The notes below the pieces were generated by a model. It had not been told where the DNA came from. It did not search any database and was given only the letters and a program-made list of their open reading frames with translations. From a virus: a stretch of 34,700 nt of DNA. The first letter of the stretch is position 1; each line of letters opens with the position of its first letter. Shown one piece after another: positions 22,070 to 32,400 of this stretch. The DNA is taken from IMG/VR virus record IMGVR_UViG_3300017917_000585, positions 1-34,700 of that record. One strand, written 5' to 3'. The translations under genes and the position numbers were made by a program.

Positions 22070-22536
22070 AGATCAATCAGTCCTGTATCAAAAACGCCAA
22101 ACAGTTCTTTTAATGTTATAGACGTGATTGGTGGTATTGGATGTGTTGGTAGTTGTCCATAAACTCTAATTTTAGTTGTTGTATTGCTATAAACTGTAAC
22201 TGAATTTGTATTTACTCTAGAATAAAACTTTAGCCCTTGCCCATCATTTTCATCAACAAATATGTCATATACATTAACATTTGCTGATCCGCTAACTGAT
22301 ACAATAGTCTCAATATATGGTGTCCATTTTATTTCATATGGCCCACCCTGTTTTAAAACAGTTAAGTCAGCAGCAACAAGTCCATTACTTTTTTGACCAG
22401 TACTTTCTACTCTAAAAAGTTTTGACCAATCAGAAACACTACTTCCGTCTTCTGTTGCTATTCTAAATCTAACTAAATGAGTTCCATCTCTGTTTGGAGG
22501 TGGAAGTTCTGCTAGTGGAATAATTACTTTTGCCAT
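22066..22536 (-). CDS. Baseplate or minor tail protein, 156 aa
   Basis: The protein is beta-rich with a fibronectin-III-like opening (HLVRFRIATEDGSSVSDWSK) and further strands (YEIKWTPY, TKIRVYGQLP). Pro-rich linkers flank the domain. It sits between two fibre-type genes and starts in a TAATG overlap, so it is probably an adaptor or surface-facing tail protein. There is no enzymatic motif. The fold assignment is by pattern and is moderate in certainty. Confidence 0.7.
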   Translation of the reverse strand: MAKVIIPLAELPPPNRDGTHLVRFRIATEDGSSVSDWSKLFRVESTGQKSNGLVAADLTVLKQGGPYEIKWTPYIETIVSVSGSANVNVYDIFVDENDGQGLKFYSRVNTNSVTVYSNTTTKIRVYGQLPTHPIPPITSITLKELFGVFDTGLIDL

Positions 22537-23690
22537 TAGGATGTTACACCTATTCCAAATCTATATTCGATATAGTTGTTTGTATTTTCTTGCTTTAAAA
22601 TTGGCTGAGCATCATCTGTTTTAATAACATCATATCCTACTAATGAATAAATAGGATTAATAGTAGAAATATTATCTATTCTTAGTCCATCATAAGAAAC
22701 TAAATAATTATTTGTTGGTACACCCCCAACTAAAACAGATGTATAAATTCTAATACCATTTATATTTGAAAATGTAAAGTCAGAATCTTTTTCAAAATCT
22801 GATAATGATTTTGTTACAACAACATACCTATTTTGAACAGAGTCTGTTACAAAGTCAGATGCTGATAAGATCATGCTTAAAGTTGCCTTTGGAGAGGTTC
22901 CAGGAACTGTAGATCCATTTGTAAACTGTAAAACTATTCTTACAGAATCTGGTGCCGTATTTACTGAGGCAGTTCTGCTTAGTAAACTAAATGCTAACTT
23001 TAGTTTATCTGTTGATATATTTTGACTAAAATCAAAATTTACACTACTATTTTCTACATATGCAGCACTGCTAGTTACTACAAGTTTACTTGAGTTAGAT
23101 GGGTTTATTGTTAATAAAGAACTGCTTCCGCTGACCATCAATGATCTATTTAAAATTCTTGGTTGCTCATATCTTGCTTCTCTTTGCGATGTATTAAATA
23201 TTGTTGAATCTGAATTAATAAATTGAACCTTTGTAGTAGTTGTAATATCATTTGTTACAACACTTCCACTTGTAAGGTTTAAAACTCCATCTGGTTCAAA
23301 CTCAACTGCTGATCCAGATCCATTGTTTACATATGTCCATGGTTCAGCAGGAGTAAATGTAATTAAAAGTTTACTATCATATTTATTTGCTATAACATTG
23401 GATGCCGCTGGATAAAGTCCAACCTCTGATATTAGGTATCTTTGTGTTGTAGGCATTTGTGCCTTAAAGACAATTTTTTCAGTGCCATCTTCTTCTCTTA
23501 CAAAACCTTTTGCCAAAATTGGCTCTCTAAATACCTCAAAGTCTAATGCCTGTATATTTTGTGATACTGTGGTTGGATCGCCTGTTAAAACAGGTTTTGT
23601 ACCACATCCAGCAGCAATATGAGTTGCAAATGCTGGTGCTTGATCTAAAAGATACTTAGCAATGATTTCTTTTCCGTTTATTGTAATCAA
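22536..23690 (-). CDS. Tail fibre-like structural protein, 384 aa
   Basis: The N terminus (ITINGKEIIAKYLLDQAPAF followed by THIAAGCGT) is a pattern I associate with phage tail or baseplate fibre proteins. A beta-rich domain (residues about 40-140), including LISEVGLYP, is followed by repetitive Ser/Thr/Asn-rich segments and a region (190-350) with jelly-roll-like strands. The start is TTG 23690, with AGGTGA 6 nt upstream. It lies downstream of the hub genes, as expected for a peripheral fibre. Confidence 0.75.
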   Translation of the reverse strand: MITINGKEIIAKYLLDQAPAFATHIAAGCGTKPVLTGDPTTVSQNIQALDFEVFREPILAKGFVREEDGTEKIVFKAQMPTTQRYLISEVGLYPAASNVIANKYDSKLLITFTPAEPWTYVNNGSGSAVEFEPDGVLNLTSGSVVTNDITTTTKVQFINSDSTIFNTSQREARYEQPRILNRSLMVSGSSSLLTINPSNSSKLVVTSSAAYVENSSVNFDFSQNISTDKLKLAFSLLSRTASVNTAPDSVRIVLQFTNGSTVPGTSPKATLSMILSASDFVTDSVQNRYVVVTKSLSDFEKDSDFTFSNINGIRIYTSVLVGGVPTNNYLVSYDGLRIDNISTINPIYSLVGYDVIKTDDAQPILKQENTNNYIEYRFGIGVTS

Positions 23691-23691
23691 A

Positions 23692-24420
23692 TTAGTTCAC
23701 CTCGTATATTGTACCATTAGTGTCGATTTGTACCTCTACTACTTCTCTATCCCTCATATTTACTACCTCAATTATTAGGTTTCCATTATCATCTATATAA
23801 ACATAATTATCTATACCCAATAAATCTAAATCTTGTTGTGTTGGTATTTTATTACTTAAATTAATAGAATTACTTACAAAGGGAGAATCAGGTATTTGAA
23901 CAGATATTAAATCAGTAGGGTTGAATTTTCTTCTTATATCAGTAAGGTTAGATATTATATTATAGGATGCATTATTACCCTCTACCGTGTCGTGTCTGAC
24001 AAACTTTACTAACTCATTAGCACCTATATTTTCAAATAGTAGATTTTCAATGACTTTAGAGTCTAAGTCCTCTGTTGCTAAATTAATAACATCTCTTTCT
24101 GGAACAGCAACTGGTGATGACTCTATAGAAACATCTGATGAAAAACTAAAATCTAAATCTGGGCCTGGATCTGGTGGTAGTACTACATCGGTCGTTCCCC
24201 TTCTACCTTTAGGCTTCTTTTTTTCAATTCCTTTTTTATTATTGTTATAAAATGGTTTTGTATATGAGTAAGCAAATAAATTGTTTGATGATGTACCTGG
24301 TTTTTTAGTACCCTGAACTCCAGTATTTGCCTTTTTAACAGCCTTTGCTAATTCTTGTACTTTTGGAGAACTAGATGGTGATGCCTTTCCCCCACCTCTT
24401 GCTTCTGGTGGTTTTGCCAT
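23692..24420 (-). CDS. Minor tail protein with basic disordered N terminus
   Basis: The 242-aa protein has a basic, Pro/Gly/Ser-rich N-terminal 75 residues that look disordered, an acidic Pro-rich linker (PPDPGPDLDFSF), and an acidic mixed domain (residues 105-242) with several strands near the end (NYVYIDDNGNLIIEVV). It is encoded directly after the hub protein with a TAATG overlap. It probably links the hub to fibres, but I recognise no family. Confidence 0.68.
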   Translation of the reverse strand: MAKPPEARGGGKASPSSSPKVQELAKAVKKANTGVQGTKKPGTSSNNLFAYSYTKPFYNNNKKGIEKKKPKGRRGTTDVVLPPDPGPDLDFSFSSDVSIESSPVAVPERDVINLATEDLDSKVIENLLFENIGANELVKFVRHDTVEGNNASYNIISNLTDIRRKFNPTDLISVQIPDSPFVSNSINLSNKIPTQQDLDLLGIDNYVYIDDNGNLIIEVVNMRDREVVEVQIDTNGTIYEVN

Positions 24421-27400
24421 TATGCTTCAACCATCCTTAGTCTATTTCTAATTCCTGATGCTGATCTAGAATAGAATATTTCTGTTACAACAAACTTTTT
24501 ATCTGGTTCAACGAATAATGTTCCTGCTTTATCATTTTGTTCTGGGAACCTATAGTTAATTGTCAACAGGTCACCAAGTTGAATATGTGGTGTTCCAAAT
24601 GTTTCAACATATATATTCTTTCTAGGTCTTATTGTTTTTTTAGTCATCCATTCCATTATATCGCGTGCTTGATCATAACTTTGGATATATGGAGATTCTA
24701 GAGTAAATGACCTATCCCCATACTTTGATCTGCTAAGTTTAACATCTTGATATATTTTATCTGATGTTTGAGGAGAAACAATTGTACCATTAACTACGAC
24801 TGGATCACTAAAGTTTGATAAGTCTTTGTAAAAATCATCTACTGTTAATACACCAGAGGTATTTTGTGTAAATGTAACACCAATAATTCTTAAATAACTT
24901 CCTGATGTTTCATCTAAAACTATTGCCTTATCTGTATTATTAAATATCAAAAATTCTGCACCATATGAGCCTGCTCTAAATCCTGAAGCGGTATAAGTTT
25001 TTTCGCTATTAAATGTTGGTGCTAAAAAGGCTAAAAATGCTGGATATGCTTTATCATACTTAATATTAAAATAAGCACATTCTCTAAATATAGTTCCAAA
25101 CTCGTCAAAGTATATGGAGTACTTTGGACCACTACTTGGGTTTAGTCCAGAAAGGTATGTTGACTGCACTATTCCAGACATAGCATATGTTCTAAGTGCT
25201 TCAGATGATGAAATCTCTCTATTTGAAAATGGCTTGCTTGTACTATTTACTACAGTAACACTGCTTTCTTTGCTTTGTAGGTTTTTAAGTGCATATATAT
25301 TATCAAACATACATTTTGCAGAACCTCTTACAAAGAGTGCCATATCATTAAACTTTGGAAGTGGACTAGGGTCGTCTACGACACTAATTAACTTGTTATT
25401 AAGATATAAATAAAATCTTCTAATACTAGTTCCTATATCTTCATACTCTACTGATAGGTCATATACAGTTGGATTATCTTGATTTACAATTCTATCATTT
25501 CCTACAAATCTACCCTCGTCTACTAATATCTTTGCAATACCGCCCCATAATTTATATGGAACTGCTACTGTTTCACCACTTACTACTCCAGGTTGAACTT
25601 TATAGAATATAACATTATGAAGCACTGAAGTAGTTTCTCCAGTATCTGGATCTGCTGTTGTATATCTTTCTAGGTTGTCCCCAGTTAGTGAAACAATTTC
25701 AAAGTAGTATCCACAACCAGTATTTGAGTTTAATAGTACTGATATTCCTCCAGAACCACCCTCAATTTTTGGTGTATCATTTGGTGTTAATGGTTGTACG
25801 CTATAGTAGTCAGTAGGGTTTTGTGGTGTTAATATTTTATCTCCATATTTTGATTTTCCAATAATTCTCATTCTAGTACCAAAATGCTTATAGTCTAAAT
25901 CTAAAGTTTTTGTAACATAGGTAACAAAATCTCTTTTATCAATTGCCGTTGGCATTGGACTTGGTCCAGTAAATACTAATGCAGAAGATTGAATTGTTCC
26001 TGCTGTTGTTGTTTTATAGTTTTTTAATACATCATCAGAAGGTATTGATTGACGCATAAAATTTGCAATAATGCTAGATCTTGAAGATGAAAGGGCTGTA
26101 CTATTATCTATACCTATTCCAGAGAATAGTGTAGCACTAGCAGATTTTGGTGGAAATGAAATTTTGTTTGTAGGTGTAGTACTAAATATAAAACTAGAAT
26201 TCATTTTTAAACCACGAACATTGTCGTTACTTGTCCAGTATGGAGAAATTCCAGATGTATGAGTAACTACATCTGTTCCAAATTGTCCTCTACCATGTGA
26301 CTTTACTTCTCCATTTTTATAGGTTACTCCTGGATCAAGTCCAGCAACACTTGCAGAAGTTAAGTTAATATAGTAAGGTTCAGCATATATTCTAATATTT
26401 CCTGTAGGATACATTTTTCCATTAAATGGAAGATTAGCAAAATATTTTTGATACTCTTGGTTGTTAGTTATCCAAAATGTTCCCTGTCCTGGAATTATAT
26501 ATTCAACAGCATCGTATCTAATTATTTCGCCACTAGAGTATAGATATCCCTGAAATCTTGGCAACCAGTATACATTTTCTCCTAAATCAATTATATTATT
26601 AACCACTGTATTGTTTTCTACCCTTGGTGGTTGATTATCGAGTGTTGTATTAAGTGCTACTGCACCAAGTGAGAATCCAGTACTCTTAGACTGTTCGTTA
26701 ATGGTTTTAGTTGCAATATCATTTCCAACTTCCCAAAGAAGCACTGGCTTATATATATAAGTTCTATCTTCATCTATTTTAGTTGCTTGTGATAATGAAG
26801 CAGGTGATCTCTGTATATATCTTGTTACATAGTTAATTTTTCCATTATTAAGAATTCTTGTTTCTACACCAGAAACCTCAATTATATTAGGCAAAACAGA
26901 TCCAGATGATAATGCTGTTCTTTGTCCGTACAAGACATAATCAGTAGATCTATCTGCTGTATCTGGAAGTAGGTAGTCTTTTGTCATAACTACAAAATCA
27001 TTATTTTCATCAAAAAACATTGCTGTTTGTGTTGATATTGCTAGTCTTTCAAGAACATCTGCAACAGATGCGTCTGGCTCTATAAAAAAGAATGGAACAA
27101 CTGGATCATTTTTTGTTGTTATATTTCTAAATATATAGTTGCTAAATCCAATGCTGTCTAATAAAACTGCTACTGCTTTTGTCAAAGTTGTATTATTTAG
27201 CAAAATAGATGGTGCTGTTGCTGTTTCAAATCTAAAATAGTTATCTCTTAATGGAACTGTAACATCAAATAATCCACCTACTACCACTGGAAATTCTTCT
27301 GAGTATAATGTTTTTATAGGTATAAATTTATCAAACCCATCAACGTTAAGAATTGCTTCGTAGAAATCAAATTTAACATTTGGCTTTAGTAAACCTTTTA

Positions 27401-28901
27401 TTAAACTGCTATCATTATTTTCGCTAAATGCTTCATCATAGTTCATTAAAGTTATTTGACCGTTAGATGCAACTAACCCACCTACTGGTAAACCAGTATT
27501 TGATTTTGCTATTGATCTATTTGTTTCAAAGGTAACAACATAGTTTGATATATCTGCTTTTAGTCTAGGAGATAGTTCTATTAAGTCAAAGGTAGTTTCT
27601 GGTCCATACATACTTTCTACTACTATTCTTAGCCCTTTAATAAACTTTACCTCTCTGTATGTTCTAATACCGTCAACCTCAAAATATTCTGGATCTACTA
27701 AAGTTCTAACCATCCCTATACGCTTAGTGTCATCATCTTCTAGTAAAGAAAATCCATACTCTGGCACTGAAATATCCCATTCAGTTCCATTCCATATATA
27801 AAGGTCTCCTGGGTCTGTTTCTGTAGCACCTACCAAATATGCTTCACCAGGAAGTAATCCATTAACTAAAATGGCACTAGAACTTAAATTTTGTACTAAA
27901 TTAAAATTAGTCTTATATTCTTCAGGTATTAAGATTCCATAGTATAGTTCAACATATCCATCATATTTAACTATATTAGTACCGTCTCTTCTTGTACTAT
28001 TTTCATTAAAACTTGTTGCAGTAACCCAATTGTTATTTTCATCCAAATACTGTACTGACCATCTTTTAGGTATGCTTGACTTATTAATATCACCAAGTGG
28101 ATCGTCTAACGTAATGTCGTCTAATCTATTTCTTATAGTTCCTTTTGATGTTTCTGCTAAATTAGTTTGCATTTTTACAACTATTCTATTAATTGCAAAA
28201 TTATTTTCATATACAACAAATGGTACAGCATCATCTATTTCATAACCTATATTGTTTGTTGCAACTCTATTTGAAATACCTCTTTCTTTACTTATATAAG
28301 TAGCACTTGGACTAACTGTATATTTAACTACACCCTTCTTGTCTTGAACAGTTGAGTTATTCATTAATTCAATAAATGTTGGAAGCCCACTTCCAGTTAC
28401 TGTTGGGCTAGCAGAAACTTCGTATAACTCTCTTCTATATGAATTCCAGTATTTAAATTTATCATATCTAGATGCTAAGTAATATCTAGGTCTTTTAGCA
28501 GATGTAATATTATCTATATATTTATTATCAAAAAATAATGCTTTGTTAATACCTGATCTAGGTCTAAATGGTTGAAAACATTCCTTTAGTGAAAAATATA
28601 AACTTCTGTCTACCTCTGCATTTGTAAATAGTAAAGAGGCATCATCATTTTCAACTGCATACTGAGATATTGTAGTTGACTCTAATGCGTCAACATAAAA
28701 GTTTCCTTCGTCATTAACATCATATGATGCTGCTAGTGCATTGTATATTGGAACTGCAGGATCATTTGGTCTATATCTATAGTTTCCATAATTTGCTATA
28801 GATTGTAAATCATTTAAATTCCACTCTGCTGTTACTAACGATTCAACTTTCAAAGTATTTACAGTTTGAAGATGATCTAATAACTGTTCATCATTAAACA
28901 T
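24420..28901 (-). CDS. Large tail hub/tail-associated protein with lectin-like domain
   Basis: A 1493-aa protein. The N-terminal third is beta-rich. Around residues 600-660 a hub-like segment appears (SVADVLERLAISTQTAMFFD, then NDFVVMTKDY), as in siphophage tail-tip hub proteins. Residues about 995-1205 resemble a concanavalin/LamG fold: GCGYYFEIVSL, RRFYLYLNNKLISVVDD and MFDNIYAL near its end. The C terminus returns to hub-like strands (IQLGDLLTINYRF). It follows the distal-tail-like gene and so probably plugs the tail tip and touches host glycans. Domain borders are approximate. Confidence 0.8.
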   Translation of the reverse strand: MFNDEQLLDHLQTVNTLKVESLVTAEWNLNDLQSIANYGNYRYRPNDPAVPIYNALAASYDVNDEGNFYVDALESTTISQYAVENDDASLLFTNAEVDRSLYFSLKECFQPFRPRSGINKALFFDNKYIDNITSAKRPRYYLASRYDKFKYWNSYRRELYEVSASPTVTGSGLPTFIELMNNSTVQDKKGVVKYTVSPSATYISKERGISNRVATNNIGYEIDDAVPFVVYENNFAINRIVVKMQTNLAETSKGTIRNRLDDITLDDPLGDINKSSIPKRWSVQYLDENNNWVTATSFNENSTRRDGTNIVKYDGYVELYYGILIPEEYKTNFNLVQNLSSSAILVNGLLPGEAYLVGATETDPGDLYIWNGTEWDISVPEYGFSLLEDDDTKRIGMVRTLVDPEYFEVDGIRTYREVKFIKGLRIVVESMYGPETTFDLIELSPRLKADISNYVVTFETNRSIAKSNTGLPVGGLVASNGQITLMNYDEAFSENNDSSLIKGLLKPNVKFDFYEAILNVDGFDKFIPIKTLYSEEFPVVVGGLFDVTVPLRDNYFRFETATAPSILLNNTTLTKAVAVLLDSIGFSNYIFRNITTKNDPVVPFFFIEPDASVADVLERLAISTQTAMFFDENNDFVVMTKDYLLPDTADRSTDYVLYGQRTALSSGSVLPNIIEVSGVETRILNNGKINYVTRYIQRSPASLSQATKIDEDRTYIYKPVLLWEVGNDIATKTINEQSKSTGFSLGAVALNTTLDNQPPRVENNTVVNNIIDLGENVYWLPRFQGYLYSSGEIIRYDAVEYIIPGQGTFWITNNQEYQKYFANLPFNGKMYPTGNIRIYAEPYYINLTSASVAGLDPGVTYKNGEVKSHGRGQFGTDVVTHTSGISPYWTSNDNVRGLKMNSSFIFSTTPTNKISFPPKSASATLFSGIGIDNSTALSSSRSSIIANFMRQSIPSDDVLKNYKTTTAGTIQSSALVFTGPSPMPTAIDKRDFVTYVTKTLDLDYKHFGTRMRIIGKSKYGDKILTPQNPTDYYSVQPLTPNDTPKIEGGSGGISVLLNSNTGCGYYFEIVSLTGDNLERYTTADPDTGETTSVLHNVIFYKVQPGVVSGETVAVPYKLWGGIAKILVDEGRFVGNDRIVNQDNPTVYDLSVEYEDIGTSIRRFYLYLNNKLISVVDDPSPLPKFNDMALFVRGSAKCMFDNIYALKNLQSKESSVTVVNSTSKPFSNREISSSEALRTYAMSGIVQSTYLSGLNPSSGPKYSIYFDEFGTIFRECAYFNIKYDKAYPAFLAFLAPTFNSEKTYTASGFRAGSYGAEFLIFNNTDKAIVLDETSGSYLRIIGVTFTQNTSGVLTVDDFYKDLSNFSDPVVVNGTIVSPQTSDKIYQDVKLSRSKYGDRSFTLESPYIQSYDQARDIMEWMTKKTIRPRKNIYVETFGTPHIQLGDLLTINYRFPEQNDKAGTLFVEPDKKFVVTEIFYSRSASGIRNRLRMVEA

Positions 28902-29485
28902 TATACTTCCTCAACTGATACCGTTATGTTCCAAAAATCATGCGTAGTAGAACCTCTTTTAACTACAGCAAAATCAAAGTCAGCAAAATACACTTCTAGT
29001 ACATCGTTATACTGTTGTAAGTGTGAGTATGGCAGGGTGTCAAATTTATCATATCTATCATATGCTAAAAACATAAAGAATGATCCTTGATGATTTTCAT
29101 ACCACTTAACTACATCTACGCCACCAGCACCACCATCTGCTGTATATTCATCTGTTGAGTATGTTTGTATACCATTTGAGTTAAATCCTGGATCTCCACT
29201 AAATGCTCTAGATGGAAGCATGTCCCATGACCAAGATACATTTGTTTTATCTGCAATGTGATATGAACGCATTGTTCCAGATACCATTCTTTGTTTATTT
29301 TCTAATCTTTGTTTTGAAAAACTAATATCGCTTCTATTATGATCAGATAAAATTATAAAGTCTTCACCTTCAGTAGTACCTTCTGGAATAAAGAGGCCAT
29401 TGCTAACTGTATATGAGTCTGCCCATGCTATTGCCTGTGGTCGTGCATAAGCAAATCTATTTTGAATATAGGTTGAACTAACCAT
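28901..29485 (-). CDS. Distal tail-like protein
   Basis: The 194-aa protein lies between tape measure and hub genes, the position of distal tail (Dit-like) or tail-tip proteins in siphophages. The sequence is rich in aromatics, with strands such as FFMFLAYDRYDKF and VLEVYFADFDFAVV in the C-terminal half and a KTNVSWSWDMLPS segment mid-protein. No catalytic motif is visible. The start overlaps the tape-measure stop as TAATG, with AGGAG upstream. The role is inferred from order and size. Confidence 0.72.
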   Translation of the reverse strand: MVSSTYIQNRFAYARPQAIAWADSYTVSNGLFIPEGTTEGEDFIILSDHNRSDISFSKQRLENKQRMVSGTMRSYHIADKTNVSWSWDMLPSRAFSGDPGFNSNGIQTYSTDEYTADGGAGGVDVVKWYENHQGSFFMFLAYDRYDKFDTLPYSHLQQYNDVLEVYFADFDFAVVKRGSTTHDFWNITVSVEEV

Positions 29486-32400
29486 TATAATCTGTTACTC
29501 CTTAAGTTTGTTTCTGAAACTCTTTTAAGTTTTCCAATTACAACATTTGCAATTTCGTCTGGTGATGCATCTGTATTTGGAACATTTACGTTTACATTAT
29601 AAGTATACACTGGGGTATTGTTTATTGTTGGAGTTTGAGATGGCATAGATCCTAACTCTACTGAGGATCCAGTTCCTTTTATAGATGGGAATACATCGCC
29701 ATTTAGTGCTTTTAATAAATCCATGTTTTCTGAAGCAACTGATTTTCTAACAACAAATTCTCCTGGTGTTAACAATGCTGGAACCTTATCTGTATTTCCA
29801 AGTCCTGGAACAATATTTCCAACAGCATATCTTCTCATCTTTCCACCCATAGCCATTCCTGGTGCTGGTTCGTTTGATGTATATCTTAAAAGTCCACCAA
29901 ATGCTTTACCTTGTACAGTTCCTCCTGTTGCCTGTTCTGCAGGTGGTTGATTATATGTTCCTCTTACTCTTTGATTTGCCCACCAAGCCATTTGTTTGTA
30001 GTATCCAACTAAGTTCTTTGATCTTTTTTCTTCCTCTAATTGTTTTGCTCTAATTTGATTTTGAACTCTATCAATCTCTTTAACTATGCCCTGTTTTCTT
30101 TCTTCTAGGTTTGTAATTTGAGTTTGTAGAGGCCATGTTGCTACATCTCTTTCAAACATTCTTTGATTTGCGACATCAATTTGATCTTGTATTTGTTTTC
30201 TTGTTAATAGTTGACCATTTACTGAAACAGTTAATGCTTCTATTTCTCTTTGTCTTTGTAATTCTAATTCTGATTGAGCATTATCTATTTGTGATGCTGC
30301 AAATTCTTGTGTCATTGTTGTTGCAATACCAGCAGCAGCAGAGATGTCTCCACTTGTTAATGCACTAGCAAGGTCAATTCTACTTCTTTCTTGCTGTGCT
30401 AATTGTGCATTTGCTTCTTTTACTTTATTTAATGCATTTATTCTTGTATCATAAGATTTATTAACAGCATCTTCTTTTTTAGATAATTGATCTAATGCAT
30501 TTTGTCTTAATGTATTTTGTCTTTGATCAGCAGTGTCTAGTCTCTTAATAGCATCTATTTGTTCATTAATGCTATCTATATTAGAATCTATTGCATCTGT
30601 TTCTGCTTGTAATACATCTATTCTTCTTTCTTCTTTACTCTTAAGAATATTATTAAGTACCCTTTGAGCAATTGCTTGGTCATTAATTGATTTTATTAGT
30701 TTATATCTACCAGCCTTTACTAACTCAATTGCTGTAGCAGCATCTAGATTAGCAGCGGCTTCTGGAGATAAACCTCTTTTAATTAAAATATCTATGGCTC
30801 TTGAATATTCTTTTGTTTGTGCAATTGATTCTTCTAATAGTTGAATCTTTGATTTTTCTCCAGTATCTATAGGAATATCTCCACCTACTCCACTTTGTGC
30901 TGCTAAATCAATTTTAGATCCCATAACATTAGGTGCTGTTACTTTAAAGGCCCCACCAAGATCTTGTCCAGTAAGTTCTTTAATTTTTGCCTTTACTTCT
31001 TCTGTAACCGCTCCACCAGCAATTGCCCCAAGTATTTCAAACTGTGTTTGTATATTTTCGTCTTGTAATCCTTTTATAATTTGATCACTAACTTTTTTAT
31101 CTACTGAAGCATTAGTCAAAGCGTCTTGTGCTGCCTTTTCCATTTTTCCTGTAGCATTAATTATTTGTTGTGCTTGATCAGTAGGTGTTGCTCTTGCTCC
31201 TGCTTTTCCACCAACTATAAGTTTTTGTTTTTTAATTTTATCTAATTCTGCAACTGTAACTCCTAGTTGATCTGCAATTGCTGCTAGTCCAGAGTTTGCT
31301 GCTTTAGATGTTATACCTTCTAGTTCGCCTATTTTTCTCTTATATTCATCAACCTTAATTGTTCCAGTTTCATATGCAACTGTTACAGCATCTACTGCTT
31401 CTTTTTGCATAGCGGCTGCTTGTGCTGTTCTTTCTGCAATATCATTGATTGCAATTTTTTGAACTTCTAATTCTTTATTATCAAAGAATGAGCCTATTGT
31501 TCCAAAGAATCCACCAGTATTTTGTGCATATAATTGTTCAGCAGTTTTTTGAATTTCGGCTTGATTAAATCTAGGTAATATATCAGCATATATTTGCATT
31601 TGATTATTTTGAATTAGTTCACCATTAGGTCCTACTAAATTCTTTAGTTGTCCAGATACATTTATTGCTAAGTTTTGATCATTAAGAGCATTTCCTAAAC
31701 TTATTGCTACCCCTCTTGCTTCCTCTGGTGTAATAACTCCAGCCATTATGCTTCTTGCTAATTGATTTCTAACTGCAAGTGCTGCGTCTCCACCAGCAGC
31801 CTTAACTTTTTCTATATCAACCATCATTTGTTTTGCAACATCTGTTTGCATAAATTGATCTGCTGTTGCTTGTGCTTGTGCTGAAACTGCTCCACCAGCG
31901 GCTTGTGCACGAGTTGAAGTTAATATTTGACTTGAAGATTGTCTTCCAAATGCTTGAGCCATTTTATCAACAGTATCTGCTGATCCATACATTGCTCTTG
32001 TTAATGCTGCTCCAGAATCTCTCATCTTTTTCATTTGATCAATAACTTTATATGTTACTAATCCAAGTGCTGCTACCCCAACAAGAGTTCCACCAATTGC
32101 ACCACTAAACATTACAAGTTTTGGTGCTACTGCTTTTAGAACTGGACCAATTACTGAAAATGCTGTTGCTGCAATTGATGCTCCAGTTACTACTGAGCCA
32201 AGTGCACTTGCTGCTTGATTTGAACTTTGCTGTAGCATTGGTCCTATAATCATTCCTGGGAATGCTGCAGCACTTGCTGCTCCACCAACCTTTGGCATGA
32301 TAGCACCCATTCTTGCTTTTCCAACAGACTTTCCATAAATATCTTTATATCTTTGATTTACTGTTCGTCCTGGTGTTCCCTCAGCAAACTTTTTAACTTG

